From: an uncultured Clostridia bacterium | GTDB lineage: Bacteria; Bacillota; Clostridia; Christensenellales; Pumilibacteraceae | DNA length: 64,000 nt | Assembly (NCBI GenBank): GCA_948440265.1 | Contig: CAOJOK010000002.1 | Coordinates: forward strand, 124,001-188,000 | Direction of reading: 5' to 3' | Shown here: one piece after another, positions 26,398 through 40,487 of the stretch | How positions within the stretch are numbered: the stretch's first letter is position 1 | How the letters are laid out: each line of letters begins with the position of its first letter | Notes under the pieces: model-generated | Database searches by the model: none | What the model saw: the letters and a program-made list of their open reading frames with translations, nothing else | What the model was told of the DNA's origin: nothing | Made by a program: the position numbers and the translations under genes

Positions 26398-26952
26398 TCA
26401 TCTGCCGAAATCGCAGTCGGGTTCGTGGTCGTCCACTATGCCGACAGCCTGCAAATAGGAATATATAATCGTCGAGCCGACAAATTTCATTCCGCGTTTC
26501 CGCAAATCTTTGGATATGGTATCGGAAAGCGGCGTGGTGGCTCTAATAATTCCGTCTCTGTTTACAATTTGTTTTCCGTCTGTAAAATGCCAGATGTATT
26601 TTGAAAACGAACCGTATTCGGACTGAATATTCATAAATATTTCGGCATTTTTTACAGCCGCTTTTATTTTCCGTCGGTTGCGAATTATATTCTTATTTTG
26701 AGCAAGCTCGTCCTGCTTTTGCTGCGTATACTCCGCTACTTTTTTATAGTCGAAGCCGTCGAACGCCGCTTTAAACGCTTCGCGCTTATTGAGCACGCAC
26801 TCCCAGGATAGCCCCGCCTGAAAACCTTCCAGCACAAGCATTTCAAAAAGGTATCCGTCGTCATAACTCGGTTTACCCCATTCGTTGTCGTGATATTCTA
26901 TGTATAAAGGGTTTTTCGGATTTGCCCACCGACATCTTTTAGGTTCGCTCAT
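26398..26952 (-). CDS. tag: DNA-3-methyladenine glycosylase I
   Basis: From the ATG at 26952 the protein has 184 residues, the normal length for Tag. GAGGAG lies upstream, and the family N-terminus CRWANPKNPLYIEYHDNEWG starts here; the longer ORF-track start is not needed. The zinc ligands match the Tag pattern: Cys in RCRW, His in YHDNEWG, and His and Cys in DDHEPDC at the C-terminus. The catalytic Glu region ECVLNKREAFKAAFDGFD is present. It removes 3-methyladenine from alkylated DNA in base excision repair. It is the first gene of a short minus-strand group. Confidence 0.95.
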   Translation of the reverse strand: MSEPKRCRWANPKNPLYIEYHDNEWGKPSYDDGYLFEMLVLEGFQAGLSWECVLNKREAFKAAFDGFDYKKVAEYTQQKQDELAQNKNIIRNRRKIKAAVKNAEIFMNIQSEYGSFSKYIWHFTDGKQIVNRDGIIRATTPLSDTISKDLRKRGMKFVGSTIIYSYLQAVGIVDDHEPDCDFGR

Positions 26953-26992
26953 AAGATACTCCTCGAATAATAAATCTCCGTCATTCTCGCAC

Positions 26993-27021
26993 ATTATACT
27001 ATAAATAACGCAAAAAGTAAA
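26993..27021 (-). promoter_or_regulatory. Sigma-A promoter of the tag group
   Basis: TTTACT (27016-27021) and TATAAT (26993-26998) have a 17-base spacer on the minus strand. It lies directly downstream of the terminator of the ferritin-like gene. Confidence 0.68.
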
Positions 27022-27028
27022 ATAAATA

Positions 27029-27060
27029 AGCTCACCGCCCTGCAAGCAAGTCGGTGAGCT
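27029..27060 (-). terminator. Terminator of the ferritin-like gene
   Basis: AGCTCACCG and CGGTGAGCT form a perfect nine-base stem on the minus strand, followed by TATTTATTTT. Confidence 0.8.
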
Positions 27061-27081
27061 ATTGTTGTTTTTGCGGTATTC

Positions 27082-28353
27082 TTAATTTCCCTTCGGACGG
27101 CGTCCCACTTCGGTATTATCCACCATTCTGTTTCGCAGTTCTTTGACGGGGTGCGATTCTTCTTCGAAACGATAGTCTTCGCCTGCTTCCAAAATATACT
27201 TGTCTATGACGTTGTGACTGGCGACATATGCAGGAGACTTATTGACCGTTTCATTGTATTTGAAAAACTCGCAGTTGTCGGGCAATTCTCTGACTGGCAC
27301 GATTTCTTCCAGCAATGCGGAATTGTTGACTGTCTTGCCGAGAATCTGACGTATATAAGTCTTGTTCGGCTCGGCGTTCTTGTTGAATGCAATGAGTTCG
27401 GGAAACTCGCCGCCGTTCAAAAGCTGTCCGGCGTCTTTTTTCTCATACTTGTTCAAAAGCCGTGCAATCTCGTGCAAATGCGATATTTCCTGCGTCAAGT
27501 GCGATTCCCAAATGCCGCGGATATATTCGTCGGTTTCGTCTTGCATAAGAGAATAATAAAGATAACATTCGGCATATTCGTGCAAAAGCGCGCACTCCAA
27601 CCAAGTGGCTGAAACGTCCATAAGCGATTCGTACTGCGTGACGTGCTGTTCTTCTATCATACCGATTTCCATAAACAAACGTCTTCCGAGGTCGCTGCCC
27701 GAATAGAATGTGGCTATATTCATATAATAGTTCATCGTCTGCTGTTCCGCCGCCGTTATAATCGCCGTCTGCAATTTCGTCAGTGGGTCCGCGCTCTTAT
27801 TGTCTATGCCGCGGCGCACGTCGTCAAACGGATAGCGGTGTTCGGAAATGGTGGGGCGTCCGGGCATTATCTCCGTATAACCGCCCACAAGTTTTTCGCC
27901 GAGCACACCCTGCTCCATTTCCAAAAGGTCGCTGAAACGGTACAGGTGGTCGAAGTCTTCCAAAAGCGCAAAGTCCAGCGATTTTTTGACGTACGGGTCC
28001 TTTTCGCGGCGCGCCATAAGCGCGGTCAAATCGACGGCGAGCTGTTCATAGCCTATCGTGTGCTCCAAAATCGTTTCGTCGATTGGCTTCAAACAGCTGA
28101 TTTTCTTTTGCTGCTGCTGTTCGCTTCTGCGGATAAGCGCAATTTCACGCCTTAAATCGTTGTTCGTGCAGTGTCTTGCAAAATTATGATAGAACCAGTT
28201 CTGCTCGAACTCCGTGCCGTTCATAAGTATGACGCGCACTTTCGTGTAGGGGTCGGCTTCCATCTTATTGTACTGCTTCGGGTACAGCTTTTTCCAATCT
28301 TCGAACCATTTATCCGATTTCACGGGCTTGACGTCAAGCGGATTAAAACTCAT
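27082..28353 (-). CDS. Ferritin-like domain protein of unknown function
   Basis: From the ATG at 28353 the protein has 423 residues. This start has AAGGAGTG upstream, whereas the ORF-track start 90 codons earlier runs into the promoter region and the neighbouring terminator. The middle is a long helical domain with repeated carboxylate and histidine pairs such as EIGMIEEQHVTQYE and LLHEYAECYLYYSLM and HLTQEISHLHEIARLL, as in ferritin-like di-metal proteins. Metal binding is inferred. The N-terminal third includes FEQNWFYHNFARHC. Similar full-length proteins occur in Clostridia, but I know of no established function. It stands alone, flanked by hairpins on both sides. Confidence 0.75.
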   Translation of the reverse strand: MSFNPLDVKPVKSDKWFEDWKKLYPKQYNKMEADPYTKVRVILMNGTEFEQNWFYHNFARHCTNNDLRREIALIRRSEQQQQKKISCLKPIDETILEHTIGYEQLAVDLTALMARREKDPYVKKSLDFALLEDFDHLYRFSDLLEMEQGVLGEKLVGGYTEIMPGRPTISEHRYPFDDVRRGIDNKSADPLTKLQTAIITAAEQQTMNYYMNIATFYSGSDLGRRLFMEIGMIEEQHVTQYESLMDVSATWLECALLHEYAECYLYYSLMQDETDEYIRGIWESHLTQEISHLHEIARLLNKYEKKDAGQLLNGGEFPELIAFNKNAEPNKTYIRQILGKTVNNSALLEEIVPVRELPDNCEFFKYNETVNKSPAYVASHNVIDKYILEAGEDYRFEEESHPVKELRNRMVDNTEVGRRPKGN

Positions 28354-28414
28354 TTTAAATATCACTCCTTGTTTATTCGTTACCCGAATTATCCCCCTTT
28401 CTCCAAGGTTTATA

Positions 28415-28446
28415 CAAAAAAGGGACTGTCCGCAATAGAACAGTCC
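28415..28446 (-). terminator. Terminator of the Type III restriction operon
   Basis: On the minus strand GGACTG, a twelve-base loop and CAGTCC are followed by CTTTTTTG, about 35 bases beyond the res stop codon. Confidence 0.7.
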
Positions 28447-28481
28447 GCTCCAAAAAATCATAATTCGCTTTTTTTGCAATT

Positions 28482-31040
28482 TCAGTCCAGAAGCGATTGC
28501 ATATCCCTTTCGAATTCCGCCGCGCGGTTTTCTTCGTTGAAAAAGTGGAAGCCTTCTATTTCGCAGCCGCCGTCGGACACGACGGCTTTTTCCTTTATCT
28601 GCAGTAAAAAGTCTTCTTTCCACTTGTCCGTTTCCAAAAGCTGTTCTCCTTTCGGCTCGATAAAAACCATCTTTTTTCTCTCGCCCTTTTTCAAAAACAA
28701 TATAAAATCGGGTTCGAACCGCTCGCCGCCGTCAAACGAATACAAAACGCACTGACGCTCGTTTCTGATTAAATAAACGTCGTCGTATTTTTGCTTCAAG
28801 CTCTCGATACGGCGCGCAAAGTACGCGACGAACGCCTTTTCCTCCGACGTTCCGTAATTGTCTTCGAAAACATACCAATCTTTATCCGACAAGTCCATAC
28901 GAAATGCGCTGTCTACGGAATGGTCTTTCTGCGAAACGCCCCTGCCGCCGAGAACGGGGATACAGCTTATGGTCTTATCGGTTATGACGTCGCCGATTTT
29001 ATGCGGTTCGAATAAAAGCGCTCCGTCATACCTGCTTCTCTCTGCGGCGAGTATGCCTGCAAGCTCTTTCATTGCGCTCACGCAGGCGTCATACAGTATA
29101 GGGACGCTCGGCTTTTGCAAGGCCGTTACGCGTATAAGCAAATCGCCTATATACTCCGAACTTTTAATGAACTCGCTTGTCGATTTCAAACTCGGAAAAC
29201 ACATTTTCAAACTGTCGAACGCCAAGACGGGAAACTGCCTGACTGCCTTGTGCACAGTGGAATAGTTTATTTCGGCAATATCGTTTACCTTGTAGGCAAA
29301 AGCACACGCCGAGACGCCTTTTTCCGCCGCCGCTCCGTCGAACAGTATATCCTCGCCGCCGCGCCCCGTAACGCAGTCATAGTCGAAAGGTCGGGTTTTG
29401 AACGACTGCAAAATCTCCGAAAAGCTCTTTTCGCCTTTCTTGACTTTTTTATTTAAATATATATTTTCCGTAAGATACACATTGCTTTTTTTAAACGACT
29501 CTTTCAGGCGGTTTTCCAAATCGATACGGTCGTCGGCGTCCAAACCTATCTCTCTCAACGCGATGTGCAATTCGTTTATATATCTCGGCTCGTTTTGGCA
29601 GTGATAGTACAGCGTTTCGCATACCCGCAGAGGGTTGCCGGCATCATTGTCGTATTTGCGCCTGTCCCGCAAGCCCGTCCCCGCTATCTCGAACGGACAG
29701 TATCGGGCGCCCCTGCCGATAAGCTGTGCTTCGGCAATCGTGCCTGCCCCCGGCTTGCCGTCGTGCGCGTCTCTCGTTTCGTAAAGCCGCACGATATCGA
29801 ACAGATTGCGAACGTCCCAGCCTTCGTTCAGCTTGTCCACCGCAAAGACCGCTCTGAACGGATTGTCGGCGTCTTCGAGTGAATTCAACAGGCGCTGATT
29901 CTTTTCCACGTCGCCGTCGTCGCCGGCAGTGATACAGCGCTCTCTCGAAAAGCCGTCTTTGATTTCCGCGGCAAGCGTTTCGAAACTCGGGTCGCTCTTT
30001 TCAAAGTATTCGCGCACCTGTTTCATAATCGGTATCTGCATTTGCGTATTGTCGAACACCGATTTTATTTTATCTCCGTTCAATGCGGCTATACCCGAAA
30101 TAAAATCTTCGCGGTTTTTAATGTTATCCTTTATAAGTCTGGATTTCAGCATAACGACGGGTTTTATGTTCAACCTGTTGTCGTTGAAAACTTTAAGCCT
30201 GTACTCGCTTAAAAGCACCGCCTGCAACGCCCTGTCGAATATAACGCTGTCGCTCCGCAGAGTCTTGATTTCTTTGGAATACCCGTCTTCTCGGAATTTT
30301 AAAAGCGCATAATCGAACACTATCTTTTCTTCGTACTTTGCCTTTATTTCCGCATTGCTCAAATCGCAAGTCGCGGTAAATTCCAAAAGTACGTTTTCGG
30401 GATTTGCCGAAAATATGTTCTCCACTGTGGATTCCCAATGGCTTGCGCTCTCCTTTTCCTGCGCCGAGTTTGCCTTTGTCCCCGCGCTCAAATGGTGAGC
30501 CTCGTCGGAAACGAGCACGATTTTACGGTCGGAAAAATCATAGACCGAAACCCCGTCTTCCCTGACCGCTTTCATATCCGAATGAAGTCCCTGCGTCGTC
30601 GTAAAGCAGATATTGATACAATCGTCGTCGGTGCTCTGAAAGTTTGCCGTTTCGTTGATTTTAATGCGTTTTCCGTCTATGATTATGTCGTCGGCAAACA
30701 GATATTTCGTCGACGTTTTTGCCAAAAAATTATCTTTCGTCTTGGCTACGATATTGCTTGAATTCACGAAAAACAGAAAATTTCTGTATCCCTGCTTGTA
30801 AAGATACAGTATTAGTCCTGCCATTATCAGCGTCTTGCCGCTTCCCGTCGCCATATGAAACAGCGTACGAAAATTCCCTTTCGCCCGTTCGAAACAGGTC
30901 ACGAAATTTCTGAACGCCTTATCCTGATACGGACGAAGCTCGAACTTTTTGTTCAGGTTCTCGCTTATGCATTGCGGCAGGTCGGCATATACGCCCACTT
31001 CTTTCCAAGCCTCTATTCTGTCACACAGCTTTGCCGCCAC
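28482..31040 (-). CDS. Type III restriction enzyme, Res subunit
   Basis: This 852-residue protein is an SF2 helicase with a C-terminal nuclease. Walker A is ATGSGKTLIMAG (near 65), motif II is VSDEAHHLS (near 178), motif III-like is EFTATCDLS and motif VI is QLIGRGARYCPF. The PD-ExK nuclease lies near the C-terminus in FEPDFILFLKKGERKKMVFIEPKGEQ, with Asp, Glu and Lys in place. Such subunits cut DNA only in complex with the Mod subunit after ATP-driven movement. The gene starts with GTG and shares one base with the mod stop codon (TAGTG), which shows translational coupling. The reading frame is intact. Confidence 0.92.
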   Translation of the reverse strand: MAAKLCDRIEAWKEVGVYADLPQCISENLNKKFELRPYQDKAFRNFVTCFERAKGNFRTLFHMATGSGKTLIMAGLILYLYKQGYRNFLFFVNSSNIVAKTKDNFLAKTSTKYLFADDIIIDGKRIKINETANFQSTDDDCINICFTTTQGLHSDMKAVREDGVSVYDFSDRKIVLVSDEAHHLSAGTKANSAQEKESASHWESTVENIFSANPENVLLEFTATCDLSNAEIKAKYEEKIVFDYALLKFREDGYSKEIKTLRSDSVIFDRALQAVLLSEYRLKVFNDNRLNIKPVVMLKSRLIKDNIKNREDFISGIAALNGDKIKSVFDNTQMQIPIMKQVREYFEKSDPSFETLAAEIKDGFSRERCITAGDDGDVEKNQRLLNSLEDADNPFRAVFAVDKLNEGWDVRNLFDIVRLYETRDAHDGKPGAGTIAEAQLIGRGARYCPFEIAGTGLRDRRKYDNDAGNPLRVCETLYYHCQNEPRYINELHIALREIGLDADDRIDLENRLKESFKKSNVYLTENIYLNKKVKKGEKSFSEILQSFKTRPFDYDCVTGRGGEDILFDGAAAEKGVSACAFAYKVNDIAEINYSTVHKAVRQFPVLAFDSLKMCFPSLKSTSEFIKSSEYIGDLLIRVTALQKPSVPILYDACVSAMKELAGILAAERSRYDGALLFEPHKIGDVITDKTISCIPVLGGRGVSQKDHSVDSAFRMDLSDKDWYVFEDNYGTSEEKAFVAYFARRIESLKQKYDDVYLIRNERQCVLYSFDGGERFEPDFILFLKKGERKKMVFIEPKGEQLLETDKWKEDFLLQIKEKAVVSDGGCEIEGFHFFNEENRAAEFERDMQSLLD

Positions 31041-32914
31041 TATTTGTTCTCCCCGTCGTAAAAGCCGCGCGTGAATTTTTTTGCTCTCTCGTTCACGGCA
31101 AAAGTTTCGTCGTCCATATCGCTGTAATTCACATAGAGCATATTTTTGTCAAGCAGGGCTAAAAGCAGTTTTTTTCTGTCCGCCTTTTTAAGTGCGGCAA
31201 AATCTTTCGCGTCGGGGTTTATATCTGCAGGGTTCACCGTGCTTGCGATAAATCCGCTACCGAGAATTTCTTCGAGCAGTGCCGAAAGTTCTTCTCCCGA
31301 CTTTGCGGTCCGGATTTTTTCCGCATATTTCTGATTGAGCTTGGCAAGCTCGCAGGAAACAAACTCTCCGCCTCCCGAAAAACCGCACTCCGCCGAAACG
31401 CCCGACTTATCCCCTGCAATAACTTCGTTTAAGCGGGCTATGCTCTTTTCATAGTGCTCGTCCAACTGCTCCAACCCGATAAAGCGGCGATTGGTCTTTA
31501 ACGCCACCGCGCCCGTCGTGCCCGTTCCGAAATATGCGTCCAGCACATAATCGCCCTCGTCGGTAAACGCGCGAATGATTCTCTTGACAAGCGCTTCGGG
31601 CTTTTTTCCGTTTTTGAGCTGTACGCTCGATTCTTTATTTATATTTATAGTGCTTATGTCCGTCCAGATGTCGCCGACGGGTTCTTCGACATAGTCGCTC
31701 AAAAATAAAACCGTGTTGACTTTTTTGCCGTCGAAAAACACGACCGACTGTTTGCCGTCGCCGTCCGTTATCCTGCAAAACTTCCCCACGGGCAGTTCTT
31801 CCTTTATCTGCGAATCGCGTGTCACGGGATATATCATTTCCCGAGCGTGCCCGATTTTATCGAAATCCTTGCCCACTTTTTCCACTTTCCAACAAGAGCA
31901 GTCGTCGTCGATATTGACTATCCGCTTGTTGTAATATTTTGCGTAATCGCTCAAGTTGTCCTTCGGCTTGGTTTCGGGATTCATTCGGACATTGCTTCTG
32001 TCGCGCGCGTAAATCAGAATAAACTCTTTGAGCTTCGGGAACTTATTCTGCACGTTCCCCATTTTAAAGCCCTTCAACTCGCTCATTTTAACGCAAATCG
32101 TATTGACGTGATTGTCTCGCCCGAAAATCTCGTCCGCCAAAACTTTGAGATACGCCATTTCGTTGTCGTCGCATTGCAGACAAATCACGCCGTCCTTTCT
32201 CAAAAGCAGCCGCGCAACTTGCAGTCTGTTTTTCATCATAGTCAGCCAGGACGAATGTTTGAAGCGGTCGTTGTAAGGCACTTCGTCGCTGTTTGTATTG
32301 TACAAGATGTCCCAATACATACATTTAATCGAATTTCCGAACCGCGGCAAAAGCGAGTGCATAGCCAGCAGATTATTGCCCTTTACGACAAGATTGTCGC
32401 CTGCTTTGAATTCCGCACAGTCTTCTGCGCCCTTTGCTCCGTGCCGCACCGCACAGTCTAAAACTTTTCTTTCAAACAGTCGGTCAATCTCTCCGCGGCT
32501 CAAAATCTCGTTGTAAAACACTTCTTCTCGCCTGTCGTTTTCCGCCGTGCTGTCAAACTCCAAAACACAGTCCTTGTACGGGAAAGACAGAACGACGTCG
32601 TCCTTGACCGACAAAAACTCGTCGCTCGAATTCGTCAGTCCTATCTTGTTTTTATACCGCGTATAAGAGTCCGGCAAAAAACTGCGATTGTTTACAAACC
32701 ACCCGAACGCCGTTTTATCGAAAACCAAAACGCCGTCGACTTCGGTGAAAAATCTTTCCCTGCACGACTTATTTGTCAAAAGTAGTTTTATGAGCTTCGC
32801 ATCTGCCGACATTGCGTCGGCATAGACTGCGGTTTTTATAAGCTCGCCGTCTTTGGTAAAATATTTCTTCTCGCTCTTTAAAAGCCCGTATAATTCTTCG
32901 TAAACTTTGTCCAC
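31040..32914 (-). CDS. Type III DNA methyltransferase, Mod subunit, with altered DPPY motif
   Basis: The 624-residue protein has the beta-class order of motifs. Motif IV comes first (near residue 200) and reads MYWDILYNTNSDEVPYNDRF, where Type III Mod proteins normally have DPPY. Motif I comes later (near 460) and is normal: LDAYFGTGTTGAVAL. Other family blocks are present, including WLTMMKNRLQVARLLLRKDGVICLQCDDNE. The loss of both prolines in the catalytic loop is unusual and could lower or change activity, or mark a separate subfamily. The start is GTG with AAAGGAG seven bases upstream. It heads the operon with res. The expected role is site-specific adenine methylation and target recognition for Res. 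Confidence 0.88.
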   Translation of the reverse strand: MDKVYEELYGLLKSEKKYFTKDGELIKTAVYADAMSADAKLIKLLLTNKSCRERFFTEVDGVLVFDKTAFGWFVNNRSFLPDSYTRYKNKIGLTNSSDEFLSVKDDVVLSFPYKDCVLEFDSTAENDRREEVFYNEILSRGEIDRLFERKVLDCAVRHGAKGAEDCAEFKAGDNLVVKGNNLLAMHSLLPRFGNSIKCMYWDILYNTNSDEVPYNDRFKHSSWLTMMKNRLQVARLLLRKDGVICLQCDDNEMAYLKVLADEIFGRDNHVNTICVKMSELKGFKMGNVQNKFPKLKEFILIYARDRSNVRMNPETKPKDNLSDYAKYYNKRIVNIDDDCSCWKVEKVGKDFDKIGHAREMIYPVTRDSQIKEELPVGKFCRITDGDGKQSVVFFDGKKVNTVLFLSDYVEEPVGDIWTDISTININKESSVQLKNGKKPEALVKRIIRAFTDEGDYVLDAYFGTGTTGAVALKTNRRFIGLEQLDEHYEKSIARLNEVIAGDKSGVSAECGFSGGGEFVSCELAKLNQKYAEKIRTAKSGEELSALLEEILGSGFIASTVNPADINPDAKDFAALKKADRKKLLLALLDKNMLYVNYSDMDDETFAVNERAKKFTRGFYDGENK

Positions 32915-32939
32915 TGTCCGCTCCTTTCGCTTCCATCAC

Positions 32940-32968
32940 ATTATACCAATTTATCGCAAAAAAATCAA
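32940..32968 (-). promoter_or_regulatory. Sigma-A promoter of the Type III R-M operon
   Basis: TTGATT (32963-32968) and TATAAT (32940-32945) are 17 bases apart on the minus strand. The -10 box is about 25 bases before the GTG start. Confidence 0.78.
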
Positions 32969-33009
32969 CTTAAATTACATTCAATACCCTGCAACGGGTC
33001 AAAGCGCAC

Positions 33010-33043
33010 GAAAAAAGCCGCTTCTCTTTCGAAAAACGGCTTT
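33010..33043 (-). terminator. Terminator of rpoBC
   Basis: AAGCCG and CGGCTT, extended by A-T pairs, form a hairpin followed by TTTTTT on the minus strand, directly after the rpoC stop codon. Confidence 0.8.
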
Positions 33044-33056
33044 AACCTGTTTTTTG

Positions 33057-36620
<3,564 letters not shown>

Positions 36621-36623
36621 AAA

Positions 36624-39600
36624 TCAGTCCTCCTCCTTTTTGCTCTTCTTTCCCTTCTTGACCGGCAGTTCGTCGTCGAGCAAGTCGTCGTCGGTAATTG
36701 TTCTGTCGGCAAACGGGTCGTCCAGCTCCAAGCTCGTATCGCCGAACAGCTGTTCGTCGATATCTTCGTCGTCGAGAGTGTCGTCTTCGACCGAGAAATC
36801 TTCGCCGTCTCCGAGGTCGAGTTCGTCGTCGAAGTTGATAACGCCGTCTTCGAAATGCTTCTTGCGCGGTTCCTGTTCGTCCGCCTGCGTATATCCGAAT
36901 GCGTCGTCCTCGATAAGGTCCTTAATCGAAATCTCGTTTCTGTCCTCGTTAAGCACTTTTACGTCGAGCGCAAGCGCCTGCAATTCTTTGATAAGCACTT
37001 TGAACGATTCGGGAACGCCGGGTTCCGACGTATTCAGTCCCTTGACGATTGATTCGTAGGTCTTGACGCGGCCCACAATATCGTCGGACTTGACCGTCAT
37101 AATCTCCTGCAAGACGTTCGCCGCGCCGTATGCGTACAGCGCCCAAACTTCCATTTCGCCGAAACGCTGTCCTCCGAACTGCGCCTTGCCGCCGAGCGGC
37201 TGCTGTGTTACCAGCGAGTACGGACCCGTGGAGCGCGCGTGTATCTTGTCGTCGACAAGGTGAATGAGCTTAATCATATACATATAGCCGACCGTGGCGC
37301 GGTTCTCGAACGGTTCGCCCGTTCTGCCGTCGTACATAAGAATTTTACCGTCGACTTTGCCGTCCGTCGTAAAGCCGTTCTCGTCGAGCAACATTCTTAT
37401 GTCGCTCTCCAGCGCGCCGTCGAATATCGGCGTTGCGACTTTCCAGCCGAGCGCTTTCGCAACCAGTCCCAAGTGTACTTCCAAGACCTGACCGATGTTC
37501 ATACGCGAAGGAACGCCGAGCGGATTGAGCACGATTTGAAGCGGCGTACCGTCTGCCATAAACGGCATATCTTCTTCGGGAAGTATGCGGCTGACGACGC
37601 CCTTGTTTCCGTGACGTCCCGCCATTTTGTCGCCGACGGAAATTTTACGTTTCTGTGCAATATATACGCGGACCAGCTTGTTTACGCCGGGGCTCATTTC
37701 GTCCTTATTGGCTCTCGTGAACACCTTGACGTCCACAACGATACCGCCTTCGCCGTGCGGCACGCGAAGCGACGTATCTCTGACTTCTCTTGCCTTTTCG
37801 CCGAATATCGCTCTCAACAGGCGTTCTTCGGGAGTAAGCTCGGTTTCGCCCTTCGGGGTGACTTTACCGACGAGTATGTCGCCGCTGCCGACTTCCGCGC
37901 CGATACGGACGATACCGTCTTCGTCGAGATTTTTAAGCGCGTCTTCGCCGACGTTGGGTATGTCGCGCGTTATTTCTTCTTCGCCGAGCTTGGTGTCGCG
38001 GGCGTCGATTTCGTGTTCTTCGATATGAATGGAAGTGAATACGTCGTCCTTGACAATCTTCTCGCTAATCAAAATAGCGTCCTCGTAGTTATAGCCTTCC
38101 CAGCTCATAAAGCCGATGAGAATGTTTCTTCCCAGAGCCAACTCGGCATTTTCCGTCGAGTGACCGTCGGCAAGGGTCTGTCCCTGCTCCACTCTTTCGC
38201 CCTTTTCCACAATGGGCTTCTGATTGATACAGGTGCCTTGGTTGGAGCCTATAAACTTTTTCAACGTGTAGGTCGCTTTCGAGCCGCCGTCTTCGTCCAC
38301 GATAATCGTGTCCGCGTCGACGTAAGCCACTTTGCCGCCCTTTCTCGCAATGACCATAACGCCGGAGTCATAAGCAATCTTGTGCTCTATGCCCGTGCCT
38401 ACGATAGGCGCTTCGGGCTTCAGAAGCGGAACTGCCTGGCGTTGCATATTGGAGCCCATAAGGGCGCGGTTCGTATCGTCGTTTTCCAAGAACGGAATAA
38501 GCGCTGTTGCGACGGAAACCATCTGTCTCGGGGAAACGTCGACGTAATCGATGTCGTCGCGGTTTCTCTCTCCGATGTCGTCGCGGTAACGCGCCAAAAC
38601 ACGTTCGTTCACAAACCAGCCGTTTTCGTCGAGCGGCTCGTTTGCCTGCGCGACCACGTATCTGTCTTCCTCGTCGGCAGGCAGATAATCGACCGTGTCC
38701 GTAACCTTGTGATTTTCTTTATCCACTCTGCGGTAAGGCGCTTCAATAAAGCCGTAACGGTTTATTCTCGCGTAAGCCGACAAAGAGCTTATAAGACCGA
38801 TATTCTGACCTTCGGGCGTTTCTATCGGGCATATTCTCGAATAGTGGGAATAGTGAACGTCACGCACTTCGAAAGACGCGCGCTCTCTGTTCAAGCCGCC
38901 GGGTCCGAGTGCGGAAAGTTTTCTCTTGTGCGTCAACTCGGCAATCGGGTTGCTCTCGTCCATAAACTGCGACAACTGCGAAGACCCGAAGAACTCTTTT
39001 ATCGAGCTGGATACGGGGCGGATGTTTATAAGCGTCTGCGGAGTCAGGTCGGCATCCGACTGAATCTGCATTCTTTCGCGGATTACGCGCTCCAATCTCG
39101 CTATACCGATTCTGAACTGGTTCTGCAAAAGCTCGCCCACACTGCGCACCCTGCGGTTGCCGAGGTGGTCGATATTGTCGCAGAAGCCTATGCCATAACG
39201 CAAACCGATGATATAGTTGATTGTGGCAATAACGTCGTCCACCAAAAGGTGCTTGACCACAAGTTTGTCTACATTGCTTGCAATGAGCGATTTGAGTTTT
39301 TCCGTATCGCCGCCCGCTTCGTCGATAAGTTCTTTAAGCGCGAAATAGTACACCTTTTCGCTGACTCCCAAATCTTCGGGGTCGCAATCGATATAATCGC
39401 GCAAATCGACGTGGTGATTGCCTATGACGGTGTGGCTGCCCGTTTCCGTAGCGTAAAGCTCGGGGTTGACCGCAACGGTGACTTCGTTGATTCCGGAATT
39501 CTGAATACGGATAGCCGTCTTTTCGTCGATGACGTCGCCTTTTTTGACGTATAACACGCCGTCCGCGTCCACGACGTCCTGCGCGGCAGTCATACCTGCG

Positions 39601-40487
39601 ATACGCGCCGAAAGCGACAGCTTCTTGTTGTATTTATAGCGGCCGACTTTGGACAGGTCGTATTTTCTTCTGTCGTAGAAAAGGTTTTCCACATAGCCGC
39701 GGATACTGTCGAGGTTGGGTATTTCTCCGGGACGGAGTTTGCGGTTGAGTTCGATAAGACCTTCGTCTTCGTTCTTTGCCGTATCCTTCTCGCAGGTACT
39801 CAACATAAGCTTTTCATTGTGGAATATGGCGGCTATTTCTTCGTCGCTGCCGAAATGCGCTCCTTCGGTTACCGCGGACAACGAACGCATAAGCACCGAA
39901 GCCGGCACCTTTCTCGTTCTGTCGACGTGCACCCAAAGCGTACCTGCGGAATCTTCCTGAAATTCCAGCCAGGCGCCGCGCGACGGAATGTTCGTAGCTC
40001 CGTAATACGCCTTACCCGTCTTTACGTCCTTGACGAAATCGAAGTAAACGCCGGGGGAACGGACAAGCTGGGAAACGATGACGCGCTCCGCGCCGTTTAT
40101 TATAAACGAACCGTTCGGAGTCATAAGCGGGAAATCTCCCATAAACACTTCCTGCTCTATCGCTTGTCCCGTTTCCTTGTAGACAAGGCGAACGTTGACT
40201 TTCAGCGGCGCGGCATACGTCGCGTCTCTGTCCTTACATTCCTTCTCGGTGTATTTGGGATTGTTTTCCAGAGTGTGATTTAAAAAATACAGCTCGATTT
40301 TGCCCGAAAAGTCGGTAATCGGGGAAAAGTCCTCAAACACCTCCGCAATGCCGTGCTGCAGGAAATCCTCATAGGAAGACTTCTGCACTTCAATAAGGTA
40401 CGGCATATCGATGACTTCGCTCACCTGCGCGAACGAACGACGCTCGGTCTTTCCGTACTTTACCTTTTTGATGGTTCTTGCCGCCAT
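36624..40487 (-). CDS. rpoB: RNA polymerase subunit beta
   Basis: From the ATG at 40487 the protein has 1287 residues; AAAGGAG stands upstream, and the ORF-track start adds 16 basic codons before that site. The rifampicin region [21 protein letters not shown] and [10 protein letters not shown] keeps the residues equivalent to Asp516, His526 and Ser531 of E. coli, so wild-type sensitivity is expected there. The C-terminal 100 residues are very acidic ([17 protein letters not shown]) and end in a lysine-rich tail. The gene forms an operon with rpoC and has its own promoter about 150 bases upstream. No rplL or rplJ precedes it. Confidence 0.98.
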   Translation of the reverse strand: MAARTIKKVKYGKTERRSFAQVSEVIDMPYLIEVQKSSYEDFLQHGIAEVFEDFSPITDFSGKIELYFLNHTLENNPKYTEKECKDRDATYAAPLKVNVRLVYKETGQAIEQEVFMGDFPLMTPNGSFIINGAERVIVSQLVRSPGVYFDFVKDVKTGKAYYGATNIPSRGAWLEFQEDSAGTLWVHVDRTRKVPASVLMRSLSAVTEGAHFGSDEEIAAIFHNEKLMLSTCEKDTAKNEDEGLIELNRKLRPGEIPNLDSIRGYVENLFYDRRKYDLSKVGRYKYNKKLSLSARIAGMTAAQDVVDADGVLYVKKGDVIDEKTAIRIQNSGINEVTVAVNPELYATETGSHTVIGNHHVDLRDYIDCDPEDLGVSEKVYYFALKELIDEAGGDTEKLKSLIASNVDKLVVKHLLVDDVIATINYIIGLRYGIGFCDNIDHLGNRRVRSVGELLQNQFRIGIARLERVIRERMQIQSDADLTPQTLINIRPVSSSIKEFFGSSQLSQFMDESNPIAELTHKRKLSALGPGGLNRERASFEVRDVHYSHYSRICPIETPEGQNIGLISSLSAYARINRYGFIEAPYRRVDKENHKVTDTVDYLPADEEDRYVVAQANEPLDENGWFVNERVLARYRDDIGERNRDDIDYVDVSPRQMVSVATALIPFLENDDTNRALMGSNMQRQAVPLLKPEAPIVGTGIEHKIAYDSGVMVIARKGGKVAYVDADTIIVDEDGGSKATYTLKKFIGSNQGTCINQKPIVEKGERVEQGQTLADGHSTENAELALGRNILIGFMSWEGYNYEDAILISEKIVKDDVFTSIHIEEHEIDARDTKLGEEEITRDIPNVGEDALKNLDEDGIVRIGAEVGSGDILVGKVTPKGETELTPEERLLRAIFGEKAREVRDTSLRVPHGEGGIVVDVKVFTRANKDEMSPGVNKLVRVYIAQKRKISVGDKMAGRHGNKGVVSRILPEEDMPFMADGTPLQIVLNPLGVPSRMNIGQVLEVHLGLVAKALGWKVATPIFDGALESDIRMLLDENGFTTDGKVDGKILMYDGRTGEPFENRATVGYMYMIKLIHLVDDKIHARSTGPYSLVTQQPLGGKAQFGGQRFGEMEVWALYAYGAANVLQEIMTVKSDDIVGRVKTYESIVKGLNTSEPGVPESFKVLIKELQALALDVKVLNEDRNEISIKDLIEDDAFGYTQADEQEPRKKHFEDGVINFDDELDLGDGEDFSVEDDTLDDEDIDEQLFGDTSLELDDPFADRTITDDDLLDDELPVKKGKKSKKEED

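Noticed and set aside
37239-39554. 771-aa plus-strand ORF
   Set aside because: It is the antisense shadow of rpoB, open only because of the codon bias of the real gene.
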